DNA from: Polyangia bacterium
GTDB lineage: Bacteria > Myxococcota_A > Polyangia > Nannocystales > Nannocystaceae
Length of the DNA stretch: 64,000 bases
Direction: 5' to 3'
Assembly (NCBI GenBank): GCA_030424595.1
Contig: JAUHWG010000004.1
Span: 186,001-250,000 of the forward strand
Of the stretch, positions 1-10,326 are shown piece after piece (position 1 is the first letter of the stretch; the number at the start of each line of letters is the position of its first letter). The position numbers and the translations under genes were made by a program. The notes beneath the pieces were generated by a model. It was not told the origin of the DNA, searched no databases, and worked only from the letters and a program-made list of their open reading frames with translations.

Positions 1-401
1 AGGCGGTGGACCAGCGCCTGGGCGACGGTCCCGCGGGCGCTCGCCCGGGTCGAGCTCGGGGGGACCCCGGCGGGCTTGTCGATGATCACAAACTCGGGAT
101 CGCGGTGGACGATCTGGAGGTCCTTCGGGTCGAGCTCGACCGTGTTCGCGGCGGCGCGGTAGACCGTCAGCCGCTCCCCCGAGGCGACCCGCACCGAGGG
201 CAGGCGGATGCGGACGTTGTCGACGTAGACGCCGCCGGCCTTGATCAGGTCCGCCGCGCTCTGGGCCTTGAGGTCGGCGAAGCGTCGGCAGAGGAGCTGC
301 CGCAGCATCAGCCCGTCTTCGCTGCTGACGACGCGAAAGCGGACCCGGCCGTCGCGTCGGGGCCGAGCGGCGCGCTTCGGCCTATCGCTGGCGGTGGTCA
401 T
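1..401 (-). CDS. RluA-family pseudouridine synthase, N-terminal part (cut by window edge)
   Basis: The reverse strand reads open from an ATG at 399-401 off the left edge, giving 133 residues. A purine-rich ribosome-binding site (GGAGAGGGAG) sits just upstream. The N-terminal ~85 residues look like an S4 RNA-binding domain (LRQLLCRRFADLKAQSAADL, then GGVYVDN and a basic turn). They are followed by the start of the pseudouridine synthase fold (IVHRDPEFVIIDKPAGVP). S4 plus IDKPAG is the usual order in RluA-type rRNA or tRNA pseudouridine synthases. The catalytic HRLD motif would lie outside the window, so the exact target RNA cannot be named. It is probably read after hslO on the same strand, 180 bp downstream of it, with a decayed repeat in between. 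Confidence 0.8.
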   Translation of the reverse strand, partial: MTTASDRPKRAARPRRDGRVRFRVVSSEDGLMLRQLLCRRFADLKAQSAADLIKAGGVYVDNVRIRLPSVRVASGERLTVYRAAANTVELDPKDLQIVHRDPEFVIIDKPAGVPPSSTRASARGTVAQALVHR

Positions 402-419
402 CGTCTCGCTCCCTCTCCC

Positions 420-582
420 CTGCGCGCTCGTCCGCCCCGGGCGCTCGGAGCTCGGCCGAGAGGTGGGAGGAGACCGGGCCCCGCCTTGTCACGTCGGAGC
501 CACCAGGACCGACGATGGCCGCGGGGGGGCACTCCGGACTTCTACCACGGGCGCCCATGAAAATTGACCGCGGGCCCGCGCC
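420..582. repeat. Decayed copy of the 168-bp inverted-repeat element
   Basis: Between hslO and the pseudouridine synthase, the stretch around 465-556 resembles the right half of the 168-bp elements at 8853, 25417 and 37411. Shared pieces include GGACCGACGATGGCCGCG and a GGACTT-N2-ACCACGGGC end. The left half is not convincing, and the CTAG at the hslO stop is about 30 bp beyond the matching end. I read it as an eroded copy. Confidence 0.45.
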
Positions 583-1479
583 CTAGGAGCGCTCGCGGCG
601 GAGCTCGTCGGCGAGGGCGTGGAGCTCGGTCGGGCTCAGGACGTAGCGGGTGCCGCAGTAGGAGCAGCGGACCTCGGTGGGGCCCGGCTCGTCGGCGAGG
701 GCGTCGATGTCGTCGGCGCCGAGGGTCGAGATGATCGAGCGGGCGCGGTTCATGTCGCAGTGGCAGGAGAAGGTCAGCGGGGTGGCGGCGAGGGTCTCGT
801 GGGGCTCGCCGCCGAGGGCGAAGCTGATCAGCTCGTCAGGGCTCCGCTCCTGGCGGAGGAGGTCGGCGAGGCTGCCGTGGAAGAGGCTGTTTTGCAGGCC
901 GAGCACCGCCTCGGTCGGCGCGCCGGGGAAGGTCTGGCAGAGGATCCCCGCGGCGCGCAGGACCCCGCCACGGGCGTCGAGGATGACCTCGCAGGTGAGC
1001 GCCGAGGGCATCTGCTCGCTTCGCGTCAGGTAGTGCTCGAGGTCGTCGTCGAGCTCGCCGGTGGTCAGCTCGACGATGCCCTGGTAGGGGTTTTCGAGGC
1101 CGACGTCGCGGGTGATCATGAGCGAGCCTGCGCCGATCAGGGCGCCGACCCGGCGGCGACCGTTGAGCACCTCGGGGACGGGCTCTGGGGTCGCGTCCTC
1201 GGCGAGCTGGATGTAGCCGCGGACCGTGCCGTTGCTGCGCGAGTCGATGACGACCTTGCCCAGCGGTCCATCGCCGCGAAAGGCGATCCGGACCCGCTCG
1301 TCGTCGTTCTTGGTCAGGGTGCTGAGCAGGCAGCCGGCGGTCAGGGCCCGGCCGAGGATGATCGCCTCCGCGCCGACGAGCTCATGGCGCTTGCAGGCCT
1401 CGCGGACCACGTCGGTGGTGATCGCGGCGAGGGCCCGGAAGCTCTGGTCAGTGCTGATCGCGCGCTGGAGGACAGCCAC
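583..1479 (-). CDS. hslO: Hsp33 redox-regulated chaperone
   Basis: A 298-residue protein of normal Hsp33 length. It is a cytoplasmic holdase: oxidation of a zinc-bound cysteine cluster near the C-terminus unfolds a linker and activates binding of unfolded proteins. The cluster is present as C239-H-C241 and C272-S-Y-C275, giving the CXC...CXXC pattern of the family. The N-terminal core has the usual start (AISTDQSFRALAAITTDVV) and the GRALTAGCLL segment. It starts 33 bp after the HtrA-type protease stop on the same strand, so the two proteostasis genes are probably co-transcribed. Its TAG stop lies in a CTAG. Confidence 0.95.
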   Translation of the reverse strand: MAVLQRAISTDQSFRALAAITTDVVREACKRHELVGAEAIILGRALTAGCLLSTLTKNDDERVRIAFRGDGPLGKVVIDSRSNGTVRGYIQLAEDATPEPVPEVLNGRRRVGALIGAGSLMITRDVGLENPYQGIVELTTGELDDDLEHYLTRSEQMPSALTCEVILDARGGVLRAAGILCQTFPGAPTEAVLGLQNSLFHGSLADLLRQERSPDELISFALGGEPHETLAATPLTFSCHCDMNRARSIISTLGADDIDALADEPGPTEVRCSYCGTRYVLSPTELHALADELRRERS

Positions 1480-1512
1480 GGAGGGAGTGTACCAAGGGGG
1501 CTGGGGGGAGGC

Positions 1513-2799
1513 TCAGTCGATCGCCGTGAGCTTGATAGGTAGGCTCAGCGTCGTCTTGCCGCGGCGGATCTTGAGGGACACAGAGTCGCCCGCCTTGTAC
1601 CGTTCGAGCGCGTTATAGAGGTCGTCGTAGTTCTCGACCGTGCTCTCGTCGATGCCGACGAGGATGTCGCCGAGGACGATCCGGCCGTCGCGGGTCTGGC
1701 GGAGGGCGAGGAGCCCCGCGGCGGCCGCGGGCGAGCCCCGCATCACGCCGGTGATGATCACCCCCTTGACCCCGGCCCTCGCGGCGACGGAGTCGTCGAG
1801 GAAGGTGATGCCGATCCCCGCGCGCTCGATCTTCCCGTGCTCGATCAGCTGCGGGACGATCCGCCGGATCGTCGTCACCGGCACCGCGAAGCCGATCCCC
1901 GCCGAGGAGCCGGTCTTCGACATGATCATCGTGTTCATGCCGATCAGGCGGCCGCTGGAGTCGAGGAGCGGGCCGCCCGAGTTTCCGGGGTTGATCGAGG
2001 CGTCGGTCTGGATCATGTCGCGGATGGTGATCCCGCCGTAGCCGACGACCTCGCGGCCCTTCGCGGAGACCACCCCTGTGGTCAGGGTGTGGTCGAGGCC
2101 GAAGGGGTTGCCGATCGCGATCGTCTTCTGGCCGACGTCGATCCGGGCGTCGCCGTCCTCGACCTGGATCGGCGTCAGCTCCTCCTTCGGCGCGTCGATC
2201 TTGAGGACGGCGATGTCGCGGTTGGGCTCTCCGCCGACGAAGACGGCGTCGTAGGTCCTCTGGTTGTAGAGCGTGACGGCGTAGGCCCCCGCCGATCGGC
2301 CGGTGTCGATGACGTGGTAGTTGGTGACGACGTGGCCGGCGTCGTCCCAGAGAAAGCCGGTGCCGGAGCCCGTCGTCTGCTCGAGCGGGCGCATGTTGAG
2401 GTCGCGGACGATCCGCTTTTGCGTGACGTAGACCGTCGCCGAGGCGGCGGCCTCGAAGACGTCGATGGTGTTGCGCTCATCCTCGAGGCGGGCGCCGGGG
2501 CTGAGGGGCCGGGGCCTGGGGGTCTTGAGGAGCGTGTCGAGCGGGGCGAGGGTGGGCTCGATCCCCGGCGCTCGCGCGGCCGTGCCCGGCGCTCGCGCGG
2601 CCGTGGGTGGACCGGCGGTCGGGGTCGTCGTCGGTGCCCCGTCGACGCTCGTTTGTGTCGTCTTGTCCGCCGCTTGGGCAGTGGGTTGGGGCTTTGGCGG
2701 GGGCGCGGCCTCGTTCTCGCCCTCTGAGCAGGGGCCGATCCCGACGGCTCCGACGACACAGAAGAGGGCGATGGCGGCCATTGAACGGGATTGAGCCAT
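1513..2799 (-). CDS. HtrA/DegP-type serine protease with one PDZ domain
   Basis: 428 residues. The N-terminus is hydrophobic (MAAIALFCVVGAVGIGPC), either a signal peptide or a lipobox-like segment ending at C24, followed by a Pro/Thr/Ala-rich spacer to about residue 100. The chymotrypsin-fold protease domain has the complete triad: H162 (TNYHVID), D195 (NRDIAVLKI) and S274 (GNSGGPLLD). One PDZ domain occupies about 325-425, with the GVIITGV and GSPAAAAGL segments. One PDZ places it nearer DegS or single-PDZ HtrAs than two-PDZ DegP. It should act in the envelope on misfolded or signalling substrates. Hsp33 follows 33 bp downstream. Confidence 0.93.
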   Translation of the reverse strand: MAQSRSMAAIALFCVVGAVGIGPCSEGENEAAPPPKPQPTAQAADKTTQTSVDGAPTTTPTAGPPTAARAPGTAARAPGIEPTLAPLDTLLKTPRPRPLSPGARLEDERNTIDVFEAAASATVYVTQKRIVRDLNMRPLEQTTGSGTGFLWDDAGHVVTNYHVIDTGRSAGAYAVTLYNQRTYDAVFVGGEPNRDIAVLKIDAPKEELTPIQVEDGDARIDVGQKTIAIGNPFGLDHTLTTGVVSAKGREVVGYGGITIRDMIQTDASINPGNSGGPLLDSSGRLIGMNTMIMSKTGSSAGIGFAVPVTTIRRIVPQLIEHGKIERAGIGITFLDDSVAARAGVKGVIITGVMRGSPAAAAGLLALRQTRDGRIVLGDILVGIDESTVENYDDLYNALERYKAGDSVSLKIRRGKTTLSLPIKLTAID

Positions 2800-3150
2800 G
2801 GCCGCCGAAGCATGGCCACGGCGACCCGAGGTCGCAAGCCGAGCCCTCGCATTGGCCGCGGAGGACCGCCAGGAGCGCCCCCGGGAGGTCCGCGAGGGGC
2901 TGCGACGCGACCCGCTCCTGGGCTTTTGTACAGTGACTCAGGGGGCCACGGGTGCACCGGAGCAGGGCGGGGGCGGCCGCCCGGCGGGGGGGAGAGGCGA
3001 GGTCGGCGATCGTCCGCGCGAGAGCACACGGGGCTCTAGGCAGCGCTCGCTCTGGTCTGGGAACGGCGCCCCTGCGCGAGCCGGCCGATGCGGTCGGCAG
3101 CACGCCCCGCAGTGCTGGTAGGCGCGCCTGGCGTGATATACCTGCCGGCG
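2800..3150. promoter_or_regulatory. Divergent intergenic region, HtrA-type protease / Ser-Thr kinase
   Basis: About 350 bp separate the divergently read protease (start 2799) and kinase (start 3151). Promoters for both must lie here, but I cannot pick a convincing -35/-10 pair in this GC-rich DNA. Small open frames on both strands look like composition artefacts. Confidence 0.4.
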
Positions 3151-5229
<2,079 letters not shown>

Positions 5230-5533
5230 GCTGATCTCGGCTCGGCGAGGTGTGCTCGTCGGGCGTCGGTCTCGGCTGGCCCCACCAGGGGATCCCGGTC
5301 TCAGGCGGTCGGGGCTCCTCGGTCGCGCTCTGCGCACTCTGAGCCGGATGGGGACGGGCCCATAGGGTCAACCGATGCGGGCTGGCGTGCTGGGGGTCCG
5401 ATCGTGCGGAGGCTCTGCGGGGGCCGGTCTCTGCGGCGGGCCCGGGGCGGCTCTGCGGTGGTCCTGCCCTGGGGCCCCTGCCTGACCGCGTGTCGATATT
5501 CGCCCGGTGCTGCTAGGGTTGCTGCCGCGAACC
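5230..5533. other. Intergenic region with no recognisable feature
   Basis: About 300 bp of GC-rich DNA between two genes on the same strand. It presumably carries the promoter of the sugar dehydrogenase gene. I see no convincing small gene, hairpin or repeat in it. Confidence 0.5.
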
Positions 5534-7057
5534 ATGACCTTGTCTAGCTGGACTGCCCCGAATCGCCCCTCTCTCCTCCTGACCGCGCTCGTCGGCGTCG
5601 CCCTGGCGGGCTGTAGCGGCGATGACAGCGGTGGGACCGACTCGACGACGACAGCGACGACGATGGCGACGGCGACGGCGACGATGACCGCGACCTCGAC
5701 GACGACGGCGACGACGACGGCGACGACGACGGCGACGAGCGAGACCTCGACGAGCGCGGGGACCAACGTCTCGACGATGACCGACTCAGACACCGGGACG
5801 GACACGGACACGGACACGGACACGACGACGACCGGCGGCCCCGTCTGCTACGCCGAGCCCGTCGAGGGCGACCCCAGCCTGATCGTCGAGGAGGTCGCCA
5901 GCGGCTTTGATCGCCCGCTCCTCGTGGTCGGCGATCCGAGCGATCCAGAGCGCCTCTTCGTCGTCGAGCAGGGCGGTCACGTGAAGATCCTGGAGCCCGG
6001 CATGACCCAGGCGCCGGCGGAGGACTTTCTCCTCGTCGACGTCAAGAACGCGGTGCCGGCGACGATCGGCCCGGAGCAGGGGCTTCTGGGCTTCGCCTTC
6101 CACCCCGACTATCCGGCCGATCCGCGGGTCTATGTCAACTACAACCCCGCCGGCGGCGGGCCGACCCCGACCTACGTCGACGAGTTTAAGGTCGACCCGA
6201 ACGATCCGAACAAGGTCGACCCGAACTCGCGGCGGACGGTGATCGCGATCCATCAGCCCGCAGGCAACCACAACGGCGGGATGATCACCTTCGGCCCCGA
6301 CGGCTACCTCTATATCGGCATGGGCGACGGGGGCGGCTCCAACGACGCCTTTAAGACAGGTCGTGACTCGAAGGTGCTGCTGGCGAAGGTGCTCCGGATC
6401 GACGTGGAGCCCGACGGGATCCCCGACTCGACCGTCGCCTGCACCGACTGCCCGGTGCTCGACGGCTTCGACTACACGATCCCGGCCGACAACCCCTTCG
6501 TCGGCATGGACGGGATCCGCCCCGAGATCTGGGCCCGCGGCGTCCGCAACCCCTGGCGGATGGACTTTGATCGCGAGACCGGGTGGCTCTACATGGCCGA
6601 CGTCGGCCAGGGGCAGTGGGAGGAGATCAGCATCGCCCAGAGCAGCGCTGACTACGGCTGGAGCGATATGGAGGGCAACCACTGCTTTGGCGGCAACATG
6701 TGCGACGAGTCGGCCGCCCCGAACGGCGTCAACGCCGACGGCCTGACCGCGCCGATCGCCGAGTACATCCACGAGCAGGGCCGCTGCTCCGTCACCGGCG
6801 GCTACGTCTACCGCGGCTGCGAGGTCCCGGCCTGGGACGGTCGCTACTTCTACGGGGACTACTGCACAGGCGAGCTCTTCGGCCTCAGCTGGGACGGGGC
6901 GAGCGTGACGGACCTCGGTTTGGTCGCGGATACCGGCCATAACCTCTTCGGCTCCGGCACGGACGGCTACGGTCGCGTGTACTTCACGACCGTCGAGATC
7001 AACCAGTTCAAGGAGCCGGTGGAGGGCCGGATCATCCGCCTCTCGCCGGCGCTCTAG
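5534..7057 (+). CDS. Secreted lipoprotein, PQQ-dependent sugar (glucose/sorbosone) dehydrogenase family
   Basis: 507 residues from the ATG at 5534; a GTG at 5507 in frame is the alternative. Signal peptide with lipobox LAGC (C27), then a ~75-residue Thr/Ala/Asp linker built from short repeats. The rest is a six-bladed propeller of the soluble glucose dehydrogenase/sorbosone dehydrogenase type. It has VASGFDRPLLVVGDPSDP-ERLFVVEQGG at the start, the LLGFAFHPDY strand, GNHNGGMITFGPDGYLYIG around the likely catalytic histidine, and IWARGVRNPWRMDFD. Family members oxidise sugars with bound PQQ in the periplasm or outside the cell; cofactor and substrate here are inferred. No PQQ biosynthesis gene is present nearby. 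Confidence 0.88.
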   Translation: MTLSSWTAPNRPSLLLTALVGVALAGCSGDDSGGTDSTTTATTMATATATMTATSTTTATTTATTTATSETSTSAGTNVSTMTDSDTGTDTDTDTDTTTTGGPVCYAEPVEGDPSLIVEEVASGFDRPLLVVGDPSDPERLFVVEQGGHVKILEPGMTQAPAEDFLLVDVKNAVPATIGPEQGLLGFAFHPDYPADPRVYVNYNPAGGGPTPTYVDEFKVDPNDPNKVDPNSRRTVIAIHQPAGNHNGGMITFGPDGYLYIGMGDGGGSNDAFKTGRDSKVLLAKVLRIDVEPDGIPDSTVACTDCPVLDGFDYTIPADNPFVGMDGIRPEIWARGVRNPWRMDFDRETGWLYMADVGQGQWEEISIAQSSADYGWSDMEGNHCFGGNMCDESAAPNGVNADGLTAPIAEYIHEQGRCSVTGGYVYRGCEVPAWDGRYFYGDYCTGELFGLSWDGASVTDLGLVADTGHNLFGSGTDGYGRVYFTTVEINQFKEPVEGRIIRLSPAL

Positions 7058-7058
7058 G

Positions 7059-7296
7059 GCTCGGCTCGAGCTGGCGCTCGGCTCGGGCTGGCGCTCGGCT
7101 CGGGCTGGCGCTCTTCTCCAGGCTGGCGCTCTTCTCCAGGCTGGCGCTCTGCTCGGGCTGGCGCTCTGCTCGGGCTGGCGCTCGGCTCGGGTTGGCGCTC
7201 TGCTCGGGTTGGCGCTCTGCTCGGGCTGGCGCTCTTCTCGGGCTGGCGCTCTGCTCGGGCGCTCTGCTCGGCTCGGGCTGGCGCTCTTCTCGGCGG
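7059..7296. repeat. 17-18 bp tandem repeat block
   Basis: About 13 imperfect head-to-tail copies of a unit close to CTGGCGCTCTGCTCGGG follow directly after the sugar dehydrogenase stop codon. Most units are 17 bp; two with TTCTCCAGG are 18 bp. The change in unit length breaks any reading frame, which argues against coding. Confidence 0.85.
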
Positions 7297-7496
7297 TGAG
7301 CAGTGGACGCAGGGGCATCCGCGACGAACCGCTTGTCGCGGGGATGGATGATGTGCTCGAAGAGGCAGGTAGGTCCTGTCCTCGGTCGGTGGCTCGCTCT
7401 TCGTCAGCGGGTTCGGGCGCGTAGGTTTCGGGGAGCGGCGGAGGCTGAGGCGAGGGCCGGTCAAGGGGGGACACCACTCTCTCAGACAGGTCGGAG

Positions 7497-7533
7497 CGCG
7501 CGTCGACCCCTTGTGCCAAGGGGTCGACGCGCG
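7497..7533. repeat. Perfect 17-bp palindrome in the left inverted arm
   Basis: CGCGCGTCGACCCCTTG is followed by a TGC loop and its exact reverse complement. The matching place in the right arm (about 8483-8516) holds a different, less perfect palindrome. There is no T-run, so it is not a standard intrinsic terminator. Confidence 0.85.
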
Positions 7534-7575
7534 TCCTAGACTCGTTCGCGGTGTCCCCCCTCGCCCGTCCCCAGC

Positions 7576-8000
7576 GGCTCGTCCTCCTGTGAAAGGTGAG
7601 CTGAGGACGAGGGCTGGGATGCTTCAGGAACGTATGAGGCCCCCGAAGAAGATCGCGGCTCGGCGTTCGGGGGCTCGTCCTTCTGTGGAAGGTGAGCTGA
7701 GGACGAGGGCTGGGGGGCTTCAGGAACGTATGAGACCTCCGAAGAAGATCGCGGCTCGGCGTTCGGGGGCTCGTCCTCCTGTGGAAGGTGAGCTGAGGAC
7801 GAGGGCTGGGGGGCTTCAGGAACGTATGAGGCCTCCGAAGAAGATCGCGGCTCGGCGTTCGGGGGCTCGTCTTTCTGTGGAAGGTGAGCTGAGGACGAGG
7901 GCTGGGGGGCTTCAGGAACGTATGAGGCCTCCGAAGAAGATCGCGGCTCGGCGTTCGGGGGCTCGTCCTTCTGTGGAAGGTGAGCTGAGGACGAGGGCTG
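7576..8000. repeat. 96-bp tandem repeat array, 4 full units plus a partial fifth
   Basis: Units begin at 7576, 7672, 7768, 7864 and 7960 with an exact 96-bp period and only a few substitutions between copies. Each unit contains an inverted pair (CTCGTCCT...AGGACGAG) around a GTGGAAGGTGAGCTG core, so each can form its own hairpin. The fifth copy diverges after about 40 bp. Degenerate relatives occur near 8110 and, inverted, near 8380-8440. Confidence 0.92.
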
Positions 8001-8596
8001 TGCTGCTTCTCCACCGTGGGAGACCTCTCGATGGCGACCCTGGCCTAAGGCGGTGGTGGCAGTTTTTTATCGGCTCGTTCTCGCTGTCCTCGCTCGCCAA
8101 CCAGCTCGGCTTCTCGTGGAAGTTGAGCTGAGGACGGCCTTCGCGAGGACTCTCCGGCTGTTGCTTCGGCTCGGCTCGGTCCAAAGCAGCGTCGCCTCAC
8201 CGGGAGGTGTCGCGGCTTGCGGAGCGGAGTGAACGACTCTCCGGCTGACGCCGACCCGCGGGATGAAAGTTGAACCCAGAACTTCGCTCTTCGCGGATTC
8301 TCTCGGGGGCTATTCGCCGACGAGCGCCGACCCGTAGGGATGCCCCCCGTTTGGATCAGGATCTTCTGGAGAGGCCCGATACGGCGGAGCAGCAGTACAG
8401 CCCACATCCTCAGCTCACGCTCCACAGGAGGACGAGTTGGTGGACGGGCGAGGGGGGGCGCCGCGAACGAGTCTAGGACGTGCATCGACCGCCCCGTGAG
8501 GGGTGGTCGACGCGCGCTCCGACCTGTCTGAGAGAGTGGCGTCCCCCCTTGACCGGCCTTCGCCTCAGCCTCCGCCCCTACCCCGAACCTTCGCGC

Positions 8597-8805
8597 GCGA
8601 GAGAGCCCCCGCAGAGCGAGTCAGCGACCAACCGGTGAGCGCTGACCCACAGGGATGAACCCCACCACCGCGAGAGAGCCCCCGCAGAGCGAGTCAGCGA
8701 CCAACCGGTGAGCGCTGACCCACAGGGATGAACCCCACCACCGCGAGAGAGCCCCCGCAGAGCGAGTCAGCGACCAACCGGCGAGCGGCTGACCCGCGAA
8801 GCCTC
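8597..8805. repeat. 73-bp tandem repeat, about 2.7 copies
   Basis: Units start at 8597, 8670 and 8743 with a 73-bp period (GCGAGAGAGCCCCCGCAGAG, then GAGCGCTGACCCACAGGGAT). The third copy decays after about 55 bp. Shorter relatives of the CGCTGACCC-CAGGGATGAA part appear near 8240-8345. Confidence 0.88.
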
Positions 8806-8852
8806 TCTGAGGACTTTCATGAGAGCCGGCGCGGTGCCGCGCCTGCAGGCGC

Positions 8853-9020
8853 CCTAGGAGGCCGTGGCAAAAGTCCCGCACGCTCTCGCTGGCCCTCGTC
8901 GCCCCTCTCGGCCCCGCCGAAACTTGCGGTACGGCCCGGTACAGCGGCGTTTCGTCGAAGCCAAGAGAGCCGACGATTGCGGCGCGAGAGCCCACGGGAC
9001 TTTCACCACGGCCTCCTAGG
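8853..9020. mobile_element. 168-bp miniature inverted-repeat element, copy 1
   Basis: The terminal inverted repeats are 26 bp: CCTAGGAGGCCGTGG... at the left (8853-8878) and its complement at the right (8995-9020), with two mismatches. CTAG lies at both ends (8854-8857 and 9016-9019), as a 4-bp target duplication would. The right CTAG contains the TAG stop of the COQ4-like gene. The interior is nearly identical to the copy at 37411. There is no coding capacity, so it would be non-autonomous. Confidence 0.8.
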
Positions 9021-9972
9021 CAGCGCTCTGCGCCAGCGGGGGGACGCCGTACTCGCGCCGGACCTCCTCCAAGGGGCGGTCCATGATGCTCCAGGGGTCC
9101 CAGCCCTCGGAGATGTCGAGCTTCATGGCGGCGCCGCGGCGGAGGGCTTCGAGGGTCTTCTTGGCGTCGAAGCGGCCGGTGTCGGCGGGGGCGAAGGGGG
9201 AGAACTTGATGCCGAGGTGGAACTGGCAGATGACGAAGAAGATGAAGGTGAAGGGGTCGCGCTTGCGGTAGCCGGCGCTAAAAGCCGCGGCGAGGATCTC
9301 CCCCTGGCTGTCGACGCCGTAGCCAGAGAGGAGGTGGGTGATGTCGTGGATCACCTGCGGCTCGACGGTGCTGCCCTTCTCTCCCGGCAGGGGAAAGCCG
9401 CACTCGCGCATGTGGTCGTGGTAGGTGCGGCCGACGGTCCCCTCGGGGAGGTCGCCGAGGGCTCGGTAGCGCTCGGCCAGCGGCGCGTCCTCCATCGCCC
9501 CCTTGAGGGTCGCGACGGCGCGGGCGAGCCAGCGGATCCCGCCCTTGCGCCATTTTTCGGCGAGATGGTCCTTAAGCCAGACGCGGCGGGCGACGTCGAG
9601 GCGGAGCGACCACATGCTCCCCTCGGCGATCTGGCGCAGGTTCTTCAGCTCGTCGACCGAGACGTCGAGCGCCGCGGCGAACTCCTCCGCGAGGGCGACC
9701 TGGGCCGGCGAGACCTCCTCGTCGACCATCGTGATCACGACGAGGCCGTTGACGACCTGCCAGCGCAGCTGCGGGTCTTGCAGCTCCACGGCGAGCTCGG
9801 CGGGGGTGATCGTCTCGAGGGCGTCGAGGTCATGGGAGGAGCCGAAGATCTCCTGGGCGGTCTGGAGGAGCGCCCGCTCCTGCTCGGCGAAGGCACCGTC
9901 GGCGACGGCGACGGTCTTGAGGGCGCGGAGGACAGGGGCGGTCAGCTCGGGGGGCGGGAGGACGAGTTGCAT
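9016..9972 (-). CDS. TerB-like / COQ4-like fusion protein
   Basis: 318 residues from the ATG at 9970-9972 (MQLVLPPPELTAPVLRALKT); the frame stays open upstream but that part is low-complexity. The N-terminal ~125 residues are all-helical and resemble TerB-type proteins (VAVADGAFAEQERALL, VDEEVSPAQVALAEEFAAAL). The C-terminal part resembles COQ4, with the metal motif HDxxHx11E complete as H209-D210-I-T-H213 and E225. It also has GRTYHDHMRECGFPLPGE and the hydrophobic FTFIFFVICQFHLG segment. Eukaryotic COQ4 acts in ubiquinone biosynthesis. A role here in quinone or lipid chemistry is inference. The TAG stop lies inside the end of the 168-bp element. Confidence 0.75.
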   Translation of the reverse strand: MQLVLPPPELTAPVLRALKTVAVADGAFAEQERALLQTAQEIFGSSHDLDALETITPAELAVELQDPQLRWQVVNGLVVITMVDEEVSPAQVALAEEFAAALDVSVDELKNLRQIAEGSMWSLRLDVARRVWLKDHLAEKWRKGGIRWLARAVATLKGAMEDAPLAERYRALGDLPEGTVGRTYHDHMRECGFPLPGEKGSTVEPQVIHDITHLLSGYGVDSQGEILAAAFSAGYRKRDPFTFIFFVICQFHLGIKFSPFAPADTGRFDAKKTLEALRRGAAMKLDISEGWDPWSIMDRPLEEVRREYGVPPLAQSAA

Positions 9973-10326
9973 GCGTGGGCTCCGTCGCCTGCGGGAGGGC
10001 CTAGGCGGTTCGGCGTTGGAAGGCGCGGCGATGGTAGCGCGAGGAGAGCCCTGCGAGCAGGGCTCTGCGCCGATAGGTCGTTCCCCGGGAGCGGCTCCCC
10101 CGGTCGACGAGGAGGCTGCGGCGAAGACTCCTCCGCCCTCGGGCAGCGGTCGTCGGCTCGGCCTCGACGGCACTACGGAGCGGGACTGTGGTCTTTCGGA
10201 GCTGAGCGTGTCACGGGATGCAGAGTCTGCGGGCTCCGAGGAGGCGCCACCGGCCGTACCGCGAGCCTCGGCGGAGCCGAGAGGGTCGACGAGGGCGATC
10301 GTCCGCGAGATGTCCGCCCTGGGCTG
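9973..10326. repeat. Intergenic region with a truncated 168-bp element
   Basis: From 10331 back to about 10245 the reverse strand matches the first ~85 bp of the 168-bp elements (CCTAGCAGCCC..., then CCCTCGTCGACCCTCTCGGC, then GCGGTACGGCC). The remainder diverges. The CTAG at 10327-10330 is the stop codon of the aldo/keto reductase. The rest of the gap has no recognisable gene. Confidence 0.6.

Larger units (their letters stand above)
7421..8591. repeat. Composite repeat: ~200-bp inverted arms enclosing a 96-bp tandem array
   Basis: About 7421-7620 is repeated in inverted orientation at about 8390-8591 with high identity. Shared pieces include GGCGGAGGCTGAGGCGA, ACTCTCTCAGACAGGTCGG and GTCCTAGACTCGTTCGCGG. 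Between them lies the 96-bp array (7576-8000) and about 400 bp of decayed relatives of the same unit. I find no transposase or plausible protein. Open frames through it on both strands exist because 96 is a multiple of three. Confidence 0.85.

Noticed and set aside
5786..8014. A 742-codon open frame on the minus strand over the sugar dehydrogenase gene and the 96-bp array
   Set aside because: It is antisense to a clear gene for most of its length, and the rest is open only because the repeat period (96) is a multiple of three. Its translation is Arg/Pro/Ser-rich with no motif.
7511..8131. A 206-codon plus-strand frame through the 96-bp array, a possible repeat protein
   Set aside because: There is no ribosome-binding site and the composition is Arg-rich. 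The opposite strand is equally open, and the frame breaks in the decayed copies.
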